From Paulownia fortunei (lineage: Eukaryota; Streptophyta; Magnoliopsida; Lamiales; Paulowniaceae): 64,000 nucleotides of DNA. The translations under genes and the position numbers were made by a program. Positions within the stretch are counted from its first letter, which is position 1. Every line of letters begins with the position of its first letter. The stretch lies in NCBI GenBank assembly GCA_019321725.1, contig CM033113.1, forward strand, positions 15,438,001 to 15,502,000. The letters run 5' to 3'. This document shows positions 1-12,226 of this stretch, piece after piece. A model generated the notes under the pieces. That model was not told where the DNA came from and did not search any database. It saw only the letters and a list, made by a program, of their open reading frames with translations.

Positions 1-614
1 TTAATGCTTCTTGAAATTTGGCCATTTTTTAGATAAACCTTGTTGTTGTGATTGAGACTAGGAGGTAGAGTCACTACAAGTGTCGTGTAGAGAATGTCGT
101 GAGTTAGGTCACTATAGGAATATTGGAGTTAGCACATGCAGTAGTTATAGACTTGATCATCGAAAGCTAGTGGAAATCACAAAGCCTAATGCATTATTAT
201 ATATCTTAACTTTGATAGAAATATACCGATTGCTTTCTATTAATAGGTGTGGTACGTCTTGGAAAAAAGTATCATATAAAATTGAAGTCCCCACTATCAC
301 ACAATTCAATGTCAATCCTAATCACTAACTTGTGATAATTCACAATGCAATAGAACGACAATCCAATGCCTTTGTACTTCTTCACCTAAGTTTAATCCCC
401 TGTTTTCCTATTTTTGTTGTTTGTTAATTTCTAGTTTTAAGTTTTCTAATCAATCAGCCAAACTTTTGATATGTTAAATATGGATGCATTATCTATACTT
501 CATTAGTTGCTCACATACTCTCTAGGGACATGACATCCATATGCCTATACACTTTTTTATTTATTGGCCCATACACTAGCTGAATTAGATTGCATTCAAT
601 TGCAAGCCACATCA
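1..614 (+). repeat. 5' LTR (3' portion only) of the Athila-type element
   Basis: It aligns with 4925-5524. It ends in CA at 613-614, directly before the primer binding site, and the shared terminal stretch 'gattgcattcaattgcaag' appears in both copies. The beginning of this LTR lies left of the window. Confidence 0.75.
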
Positions 615-620
615 AGTTTT

Positions 621-638
621 TGGCGCTGCTACCTAGGA
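621..638 (+). other. Primer binding site, degenerate tRNA-Asp type
   Basis: The stretch tggcgctgctacctagga lies 6 bases after the LTR end. It resembles the tggcgccgttgccgggga primer site typical of Athila-like plant elements, with several substitutions. Confidence 0.6.
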
Positions 639-779
639 TGATGTTTTTGCAATATTGAAGTTTATTATCTAGTTGTAGTTTGACCAATTTGCTTGCTTTA
701 TTTTTTTTTCTTTCTTTAATCTTTGCTCTAGTTTATTTTCGTTGTTTTGTTTTTTTCTCTAGGTGGTACTTTGTTGGAT

Positions 780-2215
780 GCGATGGCAATGCATACACAT
801 TATTGGCCAACCGAATATGCCATGTCTATAGGGACTTTTGGAAGTTATGAAATAGAACCCCTTGTTGCATTAACCGCCCAACTCAATGCCTTGTCTTCTT
901 AGATTGATGGATTTTTTGCACATGTTATTCATGCAACCTCTGCAATGCAAGAGTCGTATGGTGGTTTCTATGCAAGAACATAATACCAAATGACCAATCT
1001 ATGGGCAACACCACAGGTCAATTATGCTTAATATATGTGGGATTACAATAAGCAACAGGACACTCTTTTTCTCTAATATGTACAATCAAGGATGACAAGT
1101 TTACCTGACATGGGAAAATGATCACAATGTGATATGGTGTGAAACCACTTATCCACTACAAGAAAAAGAGTCAAATCTAGAAGAATTACTAACTCAATTC
1201 ATTGTGAACACTTAAGCCACTTATCTACCTTAAGAATAAGACTTAAATTTGGAGGAATTACAGGCTCAATTCGTTGGAAACACTGAATCTACTTACCCAC
1301 CCCAAGAGTAAAATTTGAATTTGGAAGAACTTATGGTTGAATTCATTTCCAACATTGAGGAGAGAGTCCAACACACCAATGCTAGACTCTAAAATACATC
1401 AACATCACTTTAGGGAATGGAAGTCCAACTTAGTGAGCTGACTAGTACACTAGTTGATAAGCAACTAGAAAACTTACCTTGCACATTTAAGGTAAATGAA
1501 GTGGGGAAAGTGCATAGAGATGTTAATCTTTTGATAAGTGAGGAAGAGTTAGAATCCCCCTTGAGAGTTGATGAATTGGGCAAGAGTGGATAAGAGGAAA
1601 CAATACAAATTTCTATTGTGGAAAAGGAAGAAGGTGTAGTTATGATACAATCAAGCCCTTCCCAAAAGCTATCATCAAAAGCTTCTTGCATTCAACTCCT
1701 AGAGAAGAGCAAGGTTATGTCGAACTCCATGGCTGATAAAAGGATATCCTCTCACAACAACAACAATTAGAGGAGTGTGAAACTATTAAAATGTTCAATG
1801 TCATATTGCAAGAGAAGCCACCTCAAGTGCTTACCAATTCAGGGAGTTTTATTATCTCTTATTCAATTGGAGATTCTACTTGTGAAATAATATTATGTGA
1901 TCTAGATGCAAGAATTAGTTCAATTTCATGCACTAGATGAAGCAAGGCTTACTAGGGTGACTCAAGATATGCTTTGGAATGATGACCAATTCTTGTGCTC
2001 TATAGATTTTTTCATCTTTAATATGGAAAAAGATAGGTATATATTTATCATATTTAGCAAACCATTTGTGGTATAGGGGATTCACTTTGATGTCCAAAAG
2101 GCTCTTAATGCTACTTCAGATCATCCTCGTCTTACCTATCCAGAAGGATCACCTACACTCTTAAAGCACACAAAGGTGTGGAATGATAAACACTTATTTT
2201 TAGATCCAAGATGAG
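780..2215 (+). pseudogene. Broken gag-like region of the Athila-type element
   Basis: Conceptual translation gives broken pieces resembling the C-terminal half of Athila gag: a coiled segment (ALTAQLNALSS near 870), then QVNYA..YMWDYNKQQ near 1018. Acidic repeats follow, and then a long run of hydrophilic residues to about 2200. Stops and frameshifts interrupt it throughout, so no protein is expected. No CCHC knuckle survives. The assignment rests on position after the primer site and on weak motif likeness, so it is tentative. Confidence 0.5.
1172..1365 (+). repeat. Three diverged ~72-bp tandem units inside the gag remnant
   Basis: Units start near 1172, 1244 and 1315. Each encodes a version of NLEELxxQFxxNTE followed by a Tyr/Pro-rich spacer. 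The units differ by substitutions, and each carries its own stop codon or frame break. Confidence 0.6.
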
Positions 2216-4052
2216 AAAAAAAATAGTTGGGTTGATAACTATAAACCAAGCACTTCTTGGGAGGCAACCCAAGCCTTTGTTTCTGTTGCTTTTGAATAAT
2301 TTCTAAGTTAGTTTAAAAAGTATGTTCCCTTTCTAGATTTAGGCATGTTTAGTTTTCTTTTGTTTACCTATTGTATTGTTTTGTTTATGTTTGTGTTCTC
2401 ACTTTTGTTACTTTTCCTCATGTTTTTTCATGTGTCTTTTTCTTGTGCAAATGGACATCTCCTTGGTGATATGTATGGATTTTTAATGAACTCCAAGGGC
2501 ATCATCTATTTGAAAGGGAAATTTCCAATTTTCCCTCTCTTATGTGCTTTAATTCATTAACATTGAGGACGATGTTGATTTTAAGGTTGGGGGTAGGATT
2601 TGTATTTTGTGTGTTTGAGCTTTACATGAAAGATTGAGCCATTTTTTTGAATTTTTATTGAAGCTTTGTGTGCGAATTATACATGTTGTGTGATGAGAGT
2701 CCAAGAGTAAGCATGCTTTATTGACAAACTTAGTTGAGTTCATGTTTTGTGATTGAATGATATATCTTGATTATCAATTATCTATGTCGATACATAATTG
2801 ATATTGTAGAGTCTAGAGGAAAGAAAGATTACTAGTCTTATGACATGGTAGTTTTTGTGGGTATTTGATATTTGTCATGAATGATGAATTTTTTATTAAG
2901 CACTTTTGTGTCGAAATCTTATGAATTATATGCCACTTAGTGTTCAATTTTGCTTCCAATGAGTCTTATTGGTCACTTTATGGTGTTCTAAAACTTGATT
3001 GATTATTTTTTAACATGAAATTCTAGATTACTCACAAACTTGGACATGATTTAGGCCATTTTTGACTTGTTTGACCCTTTCAAGCCTATCATGAGTACAT
3101 ATCTATCACTAGTTACCCCATTGTGCCTTACTGAATAGAATGGTACATACAAAGCATATGAATTACCACCTCGACTTTGTTTCAAGTAAGCTCATTACAT
3201 CCAACTCATGCAACCCAAAAAAAAAAAAAAACTTGTCCCTAAGAGAGTTTAGTGTGTGACACATTGTGTACTTTTGATGAGGGTACATAATTGGAAAAAT
3301 GGGTATATATGAGCAAGTATGCAAGTAAGGGGGACACCACAACCTAATTCGACAAAAAGAAATAAGTTTGGGGATTATGAGAACAAAAGAGCAAGAAATG
3401 AAGCCTTGGGATTCATGAAAAAAATAAGATAAAAAAATAAGAGAAATAGAATGAAAAGAAAAGAAATGAAAAAATGTGTAAAAGAAAAAAAAATGAAGCA
3501 AAAAGAACATGAGGAAAAGCATGTATCCCATAGAAAAAAGGAATAGAAGTGGGAAAGAATAAGAAAGGAGGACAGTAAAGATGCTTAAGTGCAAAAATAC
3601 TTAGCTCTCTTGTTTTGTGTTATCCTTACCTTTTCTTTGTAAGCTAAAACCTAGGTCTTACGTTACAAGCTTATTGAGATCTAAGTTTGTGTGGTGTCTA
3701 CATTAGTAGAGAAGGTGTATGAAAATCAAGCCTATAGAGTATAAAGAGATTTCTTGTTTAGACAAAGGGGATCATTAGTTGTGAAATTCATACCTAAAAT
3801 GTATGCATGAAACTTGAGTTTGACACTTCACACACACACATTTTGAATTCACAACTAGACTGATGAAGCACAAGTTTTGTAATGTTACTTGACTAGCTTC
3901 GTGACTAACCTTTGGACTTGTGTGCAATATAAATTGTTGACGCACTATGTTGGTTGACCAAGTTAAATTATTCATGATCAAATTATTATCTTATGTTTAG
4001 TTTGATTTACAACTTTTCTTGAGGATGAGAAAGTGATAAGTTCTGGGATAGT
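2216..4052 (+). other. 3' untranslated spacer of the Athila-type element
   Basis: There is no reading frame of interest. The block around 2252-2275 and the GAGGACGATGTTGATT motif followed by a G-rich run at 2565-2595 are the usual signposts downstream of the coding part of Athila-like elements. A purine-rich tract (about 3420-3560) is composition only. The segment ends in a degenerate 'gaggatgagaaag' polypurine-like stretch before the 3' LTR. Confidence 0.55.
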
Positions 4053-5524
4053 TGATAAGCTCATTATTTAACATGATTCCGACACTTTCAAGAGTACAAA
4101 TTAGGATGTTTTGTCCTATAATTAAGGGATTTGTGCACTTATCTTTTGATAAGTCTCATGTTGGTACATAGATTGAGGTGACTAATGAAAAAGGAGAACA
4201 AAATACTAAAAATTTGAAAATATTAAAATTTGTGCAACAAGTGTAGCACCTAGGCGATCCCTGTAGAGCCTAGGCACTATAGGAAAGGATTTGGGACAAA
4301 ATATGTAGCACCTACGTGTTGCTCTATAGAACCTAGGCGCTTTTCTACTAACAGAAAAGATGTTGAGGTTGATTTTGTGCGACAAGTGGTGATCAATCAT
4401 GAATTTTGGCATCTTTTGTGAGATACACATATTAGATACACCCATACATCATTACCCATGTGATGCTCTTGATAGATACACTATACACACATATATTCAA
4501 TTCACACATCACTCAACACATAAGTCATCACCTACACACACTCTACACCTAAATACTCACACACTTTTCCTCTACACCCAAAACACACATTTCTCTATAT
4601 TACTTCACAGACTACCATTATCAAGGAATCGGGGATTCAAAACAAAGGGAAAAAGGAGCTACTTTGGGCAAGAAGAATCTAAAGCTAGAAGTGAAGACTC
4701 ACAAAAGTGGTTGTAACTTTTACTTTAGTTTTCTTTTGATTTTGTTTAGTTCTAAGAATATTGTAAAGGGGTGATGTTGAGAAACAAGTGTTGTTTGCTC
4801 TATTTCATTATGAACTAAACTTTACTTTGCTAAGGCTTGGAAAGTCATGTCTATGAAGTTGTGAATTGTTAACTCATATGTGATGTGGATGATTATTGAT
4901 TTGTGATGAGTATGCACTATGTGTTTAATGATTCTTGAAATTTGATCAATTTTGAGATGAACCTTGTTGTTGTGATTAAGATCGGAAGGTAGTGTCACAA
5001 CATGTGCTTATGTAGTGTATGTCGTGGGTTATGTCACTATAGTTATAGACTTGATCGAAGGCTACAGGAAATCACGAAATCTAATGCATTATTAGATAGC
5101 TTAACTTGTATAGGAATATACTGGTTATTTTCTAGTAATAGGTTCGGTACATGTTAGAAAAGAGTATCATATAAAATTAGATTATATGAGTCCCCACTGT
5201 TACACAATTTAATGTTAATCCTAATCACTAACTTGTAAGAATTCACAATGCAATAGAACAATAATCCAATGCCATAACACTTCTTCACCTAAGTTTAAAT
5301 CCCCTATTTTCCTTGATTATTTTTTTTTTGTTTGTTAATTTATAGTTTTAAATTTTCCAATCAATCAACCAAACTTTCCCATAGGTTAAATATTATTAGA
5401 TTGTATACTTCAATAGTTGCTCACAAACTCTCTAGGGACACGACATTCATATGCTCATACACTTTATTACTTGTTAGCCCATGCATTTGCGTAAATAGAT
5501 TGCATTCAATTGCAAGCCACACCA
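4053..5524 (+). repeat. 3' LTR of the Athila-type element
   Basis: It starts TGATAAGCTC and ends ..CACACCA, about 1.47 kb long. Its last 600 bases match 1-614. Near 4245-4345 it holds repeated blocks related to gcacctaggcgc. ORFs inside it are chance reading frames. Confidence 0.7.
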
Positions 5525-7010
5525 AATAATGGATGGGAAAATTATATGACAAATGAGAATGATATGTTGGCTGTAAGGTTTGCTTTTGATGATTTTTGTG
5601 CTTATCATGTGGGTACTAAAGTTAATGTTTTCACTGACCATGCATCTATTAGGTACCTATTTGTTAAGAAGGATACGAACCCATGATTGATTCATTGGAT
5701 TTTATTACTCCAAGAGTTTGATCTTGGGATTCATGATAAGAAGGGCAGTGTGCTGACCACTTATTCTGGTTGGAGCAAAAAGGTAAGGTTGTACAAGCAC
5801 CCATTCAAGAGTCGTTTCCAGACGAGCTCATTTTAGCAGTTGAGGTAAGACTTCCATGGTATGTGGATTTTATTAATTTATCTTGTGTCTTGCCTCTGGA
5901 TATGTTATCCTATTAAATAAAAAAACTTATTCATGATGTCAAGCCGTATTTATGGAATGATCTTTTATTTTTCAAGAACTGCAATGATTCTGTGATTAGA
6001 TAATGTGTTCTTATGGAAGAGACTGAGGAGATTTTGCAACATTGTCATTCATCTCCATGTTCTAGTCATTTTGGGCCCACTCGAATATCCACGAAGGTAT
6101 TACAATATAGATTTTAGTGGCCAAATACGATGTAGGTTAAGATATTTGATGTTTGGGGGATTGACTTTATGGGACCCTTCCCTCCTTCTTTTAAGCATAG
6201 CTACATCCTACTTGCTATGGACAATGTCTCAATATAAGAGTAAAAACCATTGCCATGCTAACCAATGATGCTAAGGTAGTGTTGAATTATTTACACAAGC
6301 ACATGTTCGTGTGTTTTGGCACCCTAGAGCAATAGTTAGTGATGATGGTACATAAGTTTTTGCAATAAATTATTTAATAACCTTCTTGCTAAGTATGATG
6401 TGAAGCACAAGATAGCACTCAGATACCACCACAGTCCAACGAGCAAGCTAAAATCTCAAACTGTGAAATCAAGTAATTCCTTAAGAAGACAGTAAGTACG
6501 AATTGTAAGGATTGGGCACACAAATTGGATAATGCACTTTGGGCCTATCACAAATCTTAGAAGATACCTATTGGTACGTCACCATACTGGTTGTTGTTGG
6601 AAAGATGTGTCATCTCCCATTAAAGTTAGAACATCGTGCTTATTGGGCGGTGAGACAACTAAATTTTGACATGAAGGTTGCAGATGCCAATAGATTATTG
6701 CAATTAGATGAGATGGAGGAATTTCTCCATGATGTATATGATAATGTCAAGGTTTATAAGAAAAAGATGAAAAAATTACACGATAAAATAATTTTGAGAT
6801 GTAAATTCTAACCTGAACAATAAGTATTGCTATTTAATTCTCGTTTGAAGTTCTTTCTTGACAAAAGTGCAGTCAAGATGGTCGGGCCCATTTGTGGTTA
6901 AAAATGTGTTTCAATTTGCTGCTATTGAGTTGAAAGGGAATAATGACTCTTTGTTTCGTGTCAACAGTCTATGGTTGAAACACTATTACGAGAATAAGAT
7001 AAGGAATATT
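5525..7010 (+). pseudogene. Athila-type pol remnant: RNase H and integrase
   Basis: This is the coding end of a second, older Ty3/gypsy element, interrupted at 5525 by the one above. Reading + frames gives the RNase H end (VNVFTDHASIRYL near 5615, then LLQEFDLGIHDKKG near 5705). Integrase follows: a zinc-finger remnant HCHSSPCSSHFGPTRIS near 6043, core pieces [15 protein letters not shown] near 6190 and YHHSPTSKLKSQT near 6425, and a C-terminal stretch HRAYWAVRQLNFDMKVADA near 6630. The longest open piece is 6539-6811. Several stops and frame changes break it, so it is dead. Reverse transcriptase and gag should lie left of the window. Confidence 0.8.
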
Positions 7011-7540
7011 GCCAACATCCCTCTTTGAGACGACAACTAATGCACTCACCCAAGTTTGGCTGAAGACTATAAACTTAGCGCTTCTTGGGAGGCAACCCAA
7101 GCTGTCAATATTTCGTCATTATATTTGTTTCTTTGTGTCTTTTCATTATAGTTTTAGGAATATTGGTCATTTCAACCCTTTTGAGTGCTAATATCTTAAA
7201 CTTTTTATGTGTTTTGTAGGTTTGGACTTAGATCATTCGTACATGCTTAAGAAGAGTTACCAAGGCCCAGTTGGTACCCTGACACAAAATAGGGTGCCAC
7301 AGCGTGACATAAAATTGAGGCCATGGTGCCCAGTGTAAGATAAAGTACTGCAGCGCAAATGAAAACTACACCTACAACATCTCGGCATAAGACAGGGCAT
7401 CGCGCTGTGAGTAAAACTAAGGTGAAATACGCCGTAGTATGGGATAGAGCGTCCTTACATAATTCAAAGAACAGATACGGTGCTGCAGCGCCATTTACTT
7501 GGCACCGCGATATGATTGAAGGATGATAAGATGGTATTAC
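7011..7540 (+). other. Post-integrase spacer of the second Athila-like element
   Basis: The block 'gcgcttcttgggaggcaac' at about 7078 marks the end of the coding region, as in the element at 2252. From about 7290 to 7510 the sequence is dotted with GC-rich words such as gccacagcg, tgcagcgc and ccgcgatat in otherwise AT-rich DNA. No gene is seen. Confidence 0.5.
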
Positions 7541-8965
7541 ACTAACTATTTTGATATTCTTTTACTTAATAATTTGTTTATTTTCAAGCATTTTATGTGG
7601 ATTTTACATGTTTTGTGTTAATTGTGTAGGTATCATGGAAAAGAGAAGGAAAAATTGGAAAACAAAATAAAAAAATCATAAAAAATGAAAGCACGGCTCA
7701 AGAAATTTGAGTCGCGGCCATGAAGTTGATGTTAATCTAATTTATTTGGTGCCTCAGCCTCAAAATTTCAAACCTCGGCACCAAAAATGATCATTTTTAT
7801 AAAAGTAGGTAGACCACCTTGAGTCGCAGCTCTATTTTTTAGATTCGTGGCACCAGTTCAAAAAGAGGAGTCCAGATTGTTTGGTGTTGCAGTGCCAGAA
7901 ATCTGAGCCATGGTGCTAGTCCGCAGGTTGTCTTCCAGAATAGTTTGAGCTGCGGCCCTAGTTTACGAAAAATTCAAAATGCGATTTTTAAGTCTGATTT
8001 TGGGAGTTCTTTTTTGAAGAGTATAAAAGCTAACTTTCAAGATAAATTTGGGGACTTCTTTTGGCCAAAAAACACAAGAAAAAGCAAGAGGAAAAGAAAG
8101 CAAAGGCTTCTAAATTCAAGATTTGGGTTTCTTCTTCAAGATTCAAGATTTGGGTTTCTTCTTCAAGATTCAAGATTTGGTTTCTTCTTCAAGATTCAGA
8201 GTTCTTCTTTTCTTTTTCTTTTCTCTTACTTTTTATCATGAATTCAAATTTGTCTATGAATTTGATAGATATGATTAGGGCCTAAGTTTTCTTATCTAGG
8301 ATTTTATCGTAACCTAATTATGATGATTTGAATTTGTCTTTCAATTTAATTAAATGTTTATTTGATCTAGTTGAGTTTTCTACATGGTTTGTAATACTTT
8401 CAATTACTTGTGTACTAATTGATAATTTGCTAATCATATTGAGCCGAAAGGTGATATATATGTCTAGTTTTATGTATATAGAATCATAAATTGCATGTAA
8501 GATAGGAATATATTTGCATAGTTTGTGTAGTCTTAATTGAAAACCATAGAGCCAAATAATTTATTGATTGTTCAATTCATATAGAAATATAGTGGGTTGA
8601 CAATTGGTAAAATTTTAATTAACATTGGGAGAAACTATTGAATAATTGAGGGATTCTCAACTATCAACTAGGAAAATTAATTGAGATTGATGCGATTGAG
8701 TATTCAAATCAGAGTAATTATAGTGAAATCACAATCTTAGGTCTTTAAGTAATTGAATTTTATCCTTATTTGATTTTACATATTAGTTTAGTGATAATTT
8801 ATTTTAGTTTGCATTATCATCACTCCATTATGATTGTTCAAATAAAATTAGAATTAACTAAATTTTGGTATTTAATAATTGACAATTTTCATGAAAATGA
8901 TATCTTACTCGTCCACTTTATTATTTCTCTATGATAACGTGCATTTGCATTCACAAATTTTATAA
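7541..8965 (+). repeat. Diverged LTR-like segment of a gypsy-type element
   Basis: The layout resembles plant gypsy-type LTRs: scattered GC-rich words (7690-7940), a TATA box (tataaaa at 8022-8028), a purine-rich transcribed start, and a 3' end near 'aacgtgcatttgcattcaca'. It is similar in plan, but not closely in sequence, to 12227-13470. The two could be the LTRs of one old element around the ORF remnant at 9634-10470, but no primer site was found, so the boundaries are estimates. Confidence 0.4.
8115..8200 (+). repeat. 27-bp tandem repeat, three units
   Basis: The units ttcaagatttgggtttcttc... start at 8115, 8142 and 8169. The third is one base shorter, and a partial fourth follows. It lies about 90 bases downstream of the TATA box, so it would be in the transcribed part of the LTR. 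Confidence 0.85.
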
Positions 8966-9633
8966 TAAGGGACAAATAAAAAATTAAAATAGACGACAAC
9001 CCATTCATTCATCACTCACAATAGGCAACGATGTTTTCTTCTATCTCCCCACCCACAACACATCTCACGCACATACCTTAGCACTCACTCACAACTCACA
9101 CACTTCATGCACAACACTTATACATGGGCACCCTATGAAATCCTCCTTTCCATAGGTAAGCTCATTTAATTAGGTTTGTTTTTTGTTTATAGGTAATTCA
9201 TGATTTGAGTAACTATATTATCTCGTAGTTATTGTTGTTGTTGTTGTTGGATTGGACTTTATCTAAAGATGGAAAATTTGAAGGTGTGATTGATGGGGTT
9301 TTGAAATTTAGGGGTTAGAATTTGCAAAATGGGACAGTGTAAAGGATTTCAAGTATGCATTTCACGTGTTTGATAAAATACCTCAATAACCTGATAGTCT
9401 TGCCCGATCATTTTCTATTATGTATGTTTCGTGCAATTATTTTGTTTAGGTCCTGCACAATCATTTCCAATTCTCATATGTTTTAATTATTACATGTGTG
9501 AATTTGAAATTCTTGACACACATTAGCATGTGCATGTTGTGCATGATGTTGCTTTTGGAGTTAAATAGTTTGCAAAGGTGTTGGGTCAATTCATGAATTG
9601 CATGAGACATTATTTCATTGTGTTTCATAAGCG
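8966..9633 (+). other. Spacer with no gene seen
   Basis: This is AT-rich sequence with a short (TTG)n run at about 9228-9249. It may be the leader of the element whose ORF remnant follows. No primer binding site was recognised. Confidence 0.4.
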
Positions 9634-10470
9634 TTGTTGTTTGGGAGACTTATTATTTCATTTTGCAATATTTTTGAGATGGCATGTAAACCAGACAAGA
9701 AATGCAAGGGCAAGGCAACCACTTCTACTTCATATGACCAGAGTTATTTTGTCAGTGAAGATGCTGACTTTGCTACCATAGACTCCTCTAAAGAAGAGTT
9801 TGATTACATAATGAGGTTTTGATCTCAATAGCTGGCTAGAAGGTCATATTATGCATATGATTATAGCTTAGGACTTGGAGACATTTGTTGCTCAGTCGGA
9901 GGTTGTTATCATTTCTGTAGTGCTAGAGTTCTATACCAGTGCACCAGAACATCAACACAAGAATGTTTTTATCAGGGACAAGAGTGTATCCTTCCATCAA
10001 CATACTATCAACAAGTTATACCATCTGATGGATATTGAGGATGATCAGTATACCACCATCCTTGGTAATTGTGGCATCGAGTAGATCATTTGCACACTCT
10101 GCCGCTACTTCATTTATGCCAAGCTTATGCCCACCACCCATCATAGTAATGTTACTCAAGATCATGCTTTACTATTATATGATATCATGCAGTAACTAAG
10201 TATCAATGTCGGTCATGTTATTCAGAACTCTATCCTATACACATTGCAAGGCACAATAATGGGTGGTTTGCCACATCCATTTTTTATGTGTGGCATGTGC
10301 CATGATGCAGGTGTTGAATAGGGCCTTAAGGAGATTTTTCAGCACTCGAACAATGTGTTGGACTACAGTACTACTATATGTTATGTATCTTGGAAAAGTG
10401 CTCCACCACAACCTTTTGGCATCGGGTTTATTATAAGGGAGCAGGTCGACGCACCAGAGGATACTTCTGC
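9634..10470 (+). pseudogene. Remnant of a 'putative plant transposon protein' ORF (PF20167-like)
   Basis: Frame-shifted translation gives the order of features of this family, which is common in plant retroelements. A basic start (KPDKKCKGKAT near 9679) is followed by VVLEFYTSAPEHQHKNVFIR near 9916, SVSFHQHTINKLYHLMDIED near 9986 and DDQYTTILGN. After a break come ALLLYDIMQ near 10167 and SINVGHVIQNSI near 10201, ending near LPHPFFMCGMCHDAGV at 10270. Open pieces are 9634-9822 and 9875-10084. Several stops are present, so it is not functional. The family role is unknown. The position fits the env-like region of Athila-type elements. Confidence 0.65.
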
Positions 10471-12226
10471 ATAAGCACTAGTGGATGTTGTTGTTCTCCT
10501 TCTTAATTAGAACCACCATTGGGGAATATAGTACCACCTCTTTTCACTGCTCTACCAGCGACCCCTACCCCGACCTTGACCTTCGTCAAGTAGTTGAAGC
10601 CCTTCATAGTAAGGTCCATCTACTCTATCGTGATGCCCGTCATATGTATTGCTGCCTAGCAGCCTATTAGATGTATGCCCTCGATCATGACTGTGCTTTC
10701 ACTCGGTACCTACAATGGAATGCGCCTCACATTCACTCTCTTTTGCCGCCAGTGCTTCCTCTCTCCTCTTCCGATAATGAGGATGCGCCCAGCCACCAGT
10801 GATATGTATATTTTTTAAGGAAGTCCTCTATTCTTCATTTTCTATAATCCATTGAGTATGTTGTCTCATTTAGGTTTAGGGGAGTGTTTGACTTAGTGTT
10901 TAACTTTGTTGTGGTTGTTCATTTATTTTGTTAGTTGGTTATCCGTTTGTTTTGTTTTGAGAATTGAAAAAATAATATTGTTGAGTTATCTTTGTGTTGA
11001 ATCATTATAGCCAATGATGAAATATGATTACCTAAATGAAAACTTATTAGGATTAATTTATGTTGTTTATGCTTAAGTACTTAAAATATGTGTTGGTTGA
11101 ACTTAGTTTGTGACTCATGACTTTTATGATCACTAGTCATTTATCAAATTAGGTTTATCTGCTTAGAGATAACTTATAGGTAATTTATAACTTTCTAGAT
11201 GATCCCACCATACTCTAAAATGTATTTAATCATTGGTCAAGGCGAAATTCTTGGTGACATAGTGTTAGGGAGATGATTTAGGCCATTTTTGGACAGATTG
11301 AGCTGATATAGCCATCTCGTATATCAATTATCCCTAGTGTCCCTTTTTAAGCTTATTGAAGCCTTTTTCTTTGATAACCCATACACAATTCCTTAAGCTT
11401 CATATATACTTTCCCAAGTTATAACTTTGTCACTCAAAATATGATCATTTTGGGAGGAAATTCTAAAATATAGTGCACAATAAGTTGTAATGGTGATATT
11501 TGGTGAAAGTGATGTGAGATATGAGTAGGTCTTCCCAAAACTAGAAAAATTGAAACACAACTCCTTGAAATACCAAATATATTAAGTTTGGGGTATGTAC
11601 AAAAGAGGAAGAGATCTACAAAGTTAAAAAAAGAAGAAGAATAAGAAGAGGAAGATAAATGAGGTTCAAAAATGGAAGTGTTCAATACATTGGGTGTTAA
11701 GTTGATTTAGAGGGTGATGTACTATAACATGGTTTTGTGAATAGTTCTAAGATGATTGTGTGATATTGGTGATTTTGAGACATTTTCCCAAATTTTCCTA
11801 TCTTTTACCCAAGCCATATATTATAAGCTTAGAAAGTCTTTTTGATTTCTAATGCTATGGTATACCTACATTAGTGGAGATTATTGTGAAAGGCGAGCCT
11901 ATGGAGTTTGGTACATATTTCATTTCTTTATAAAAAGTGGATCATTTAGAAAGTGTTTGACTTTATAACTTATCAGAGTAATTAACATGATTTGATAAAT
12001 TGGTTTTACATACACACAAGGCCATAAAGTTGAATAAAACATGCGCATATGTTGATACTTAACTATAGATGCATTTCATTATCCTTTTAAGTATAATTTT
12101 GGAAATCTTTAAGGTAGGTGGTTTGGCACTGGTGATACTTAAGTCTACGTCATCAAGTTTATATGTCTAGATTCTCTATATTATTTTACATGAGGACAAA
12201 CAAATCTTTAAGTTTAGGGATATTTG
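10471..12226 (+). other. 3' spacer of a gypsy-type element
   Basis: Weak proline-rich and acidic reading pieces continue to about 10800. 'tgttgtctcatttaggttta' near 10860, followed by gggga, matches the 'acaatgtctcatttaggttg' type signpost of Athila-like 3' regions. An LTR starts after a purine-rich run near 12200. No gene was seen in 10900-12226. Confidence 0.5.

Larger units (their letters stand above)
1..5524 (+). mobile_element. Decayed Athila-type Ty3/gypsy element, left end outside window
   Basis: The 3' part of one LTR (1-614) is repeated at about 4925-5524 inside a longer LTR (4053-5524), and both face the same way. Between them is a 3.4-kb internal region with a tRNA-type primer binding site just after the left LTR, a broken gag-like reading frame, and the short motifs that follow the coding region in Athila-like elements: a 'gcacttcttgggaggcaaccc' type block near 2252 and 'gaggacgatgttgatttta' near 2565 followed by a G-rich run. 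No reverse transcriptase, RNase H or integrase can be read, so this is an internally deleted, non-autonomous copy. The LTRs differ at many positions, so the insertion is old. The element sits in the RNase H region of a second Athila-like element that resumes at 5525. Confidence 0.75.

Noticed and set aside
3163..3594. 143-residue minus-strand ORF rich in phenylalanine
   Set aside because: It is an artefact of a purine-rich tract on the plus strand in retroelement spacer.
8115..8200. Possible CRISPR-like array
   Set aside because: The units are directly adjacent with no spacers, and the context is a plant LTR.
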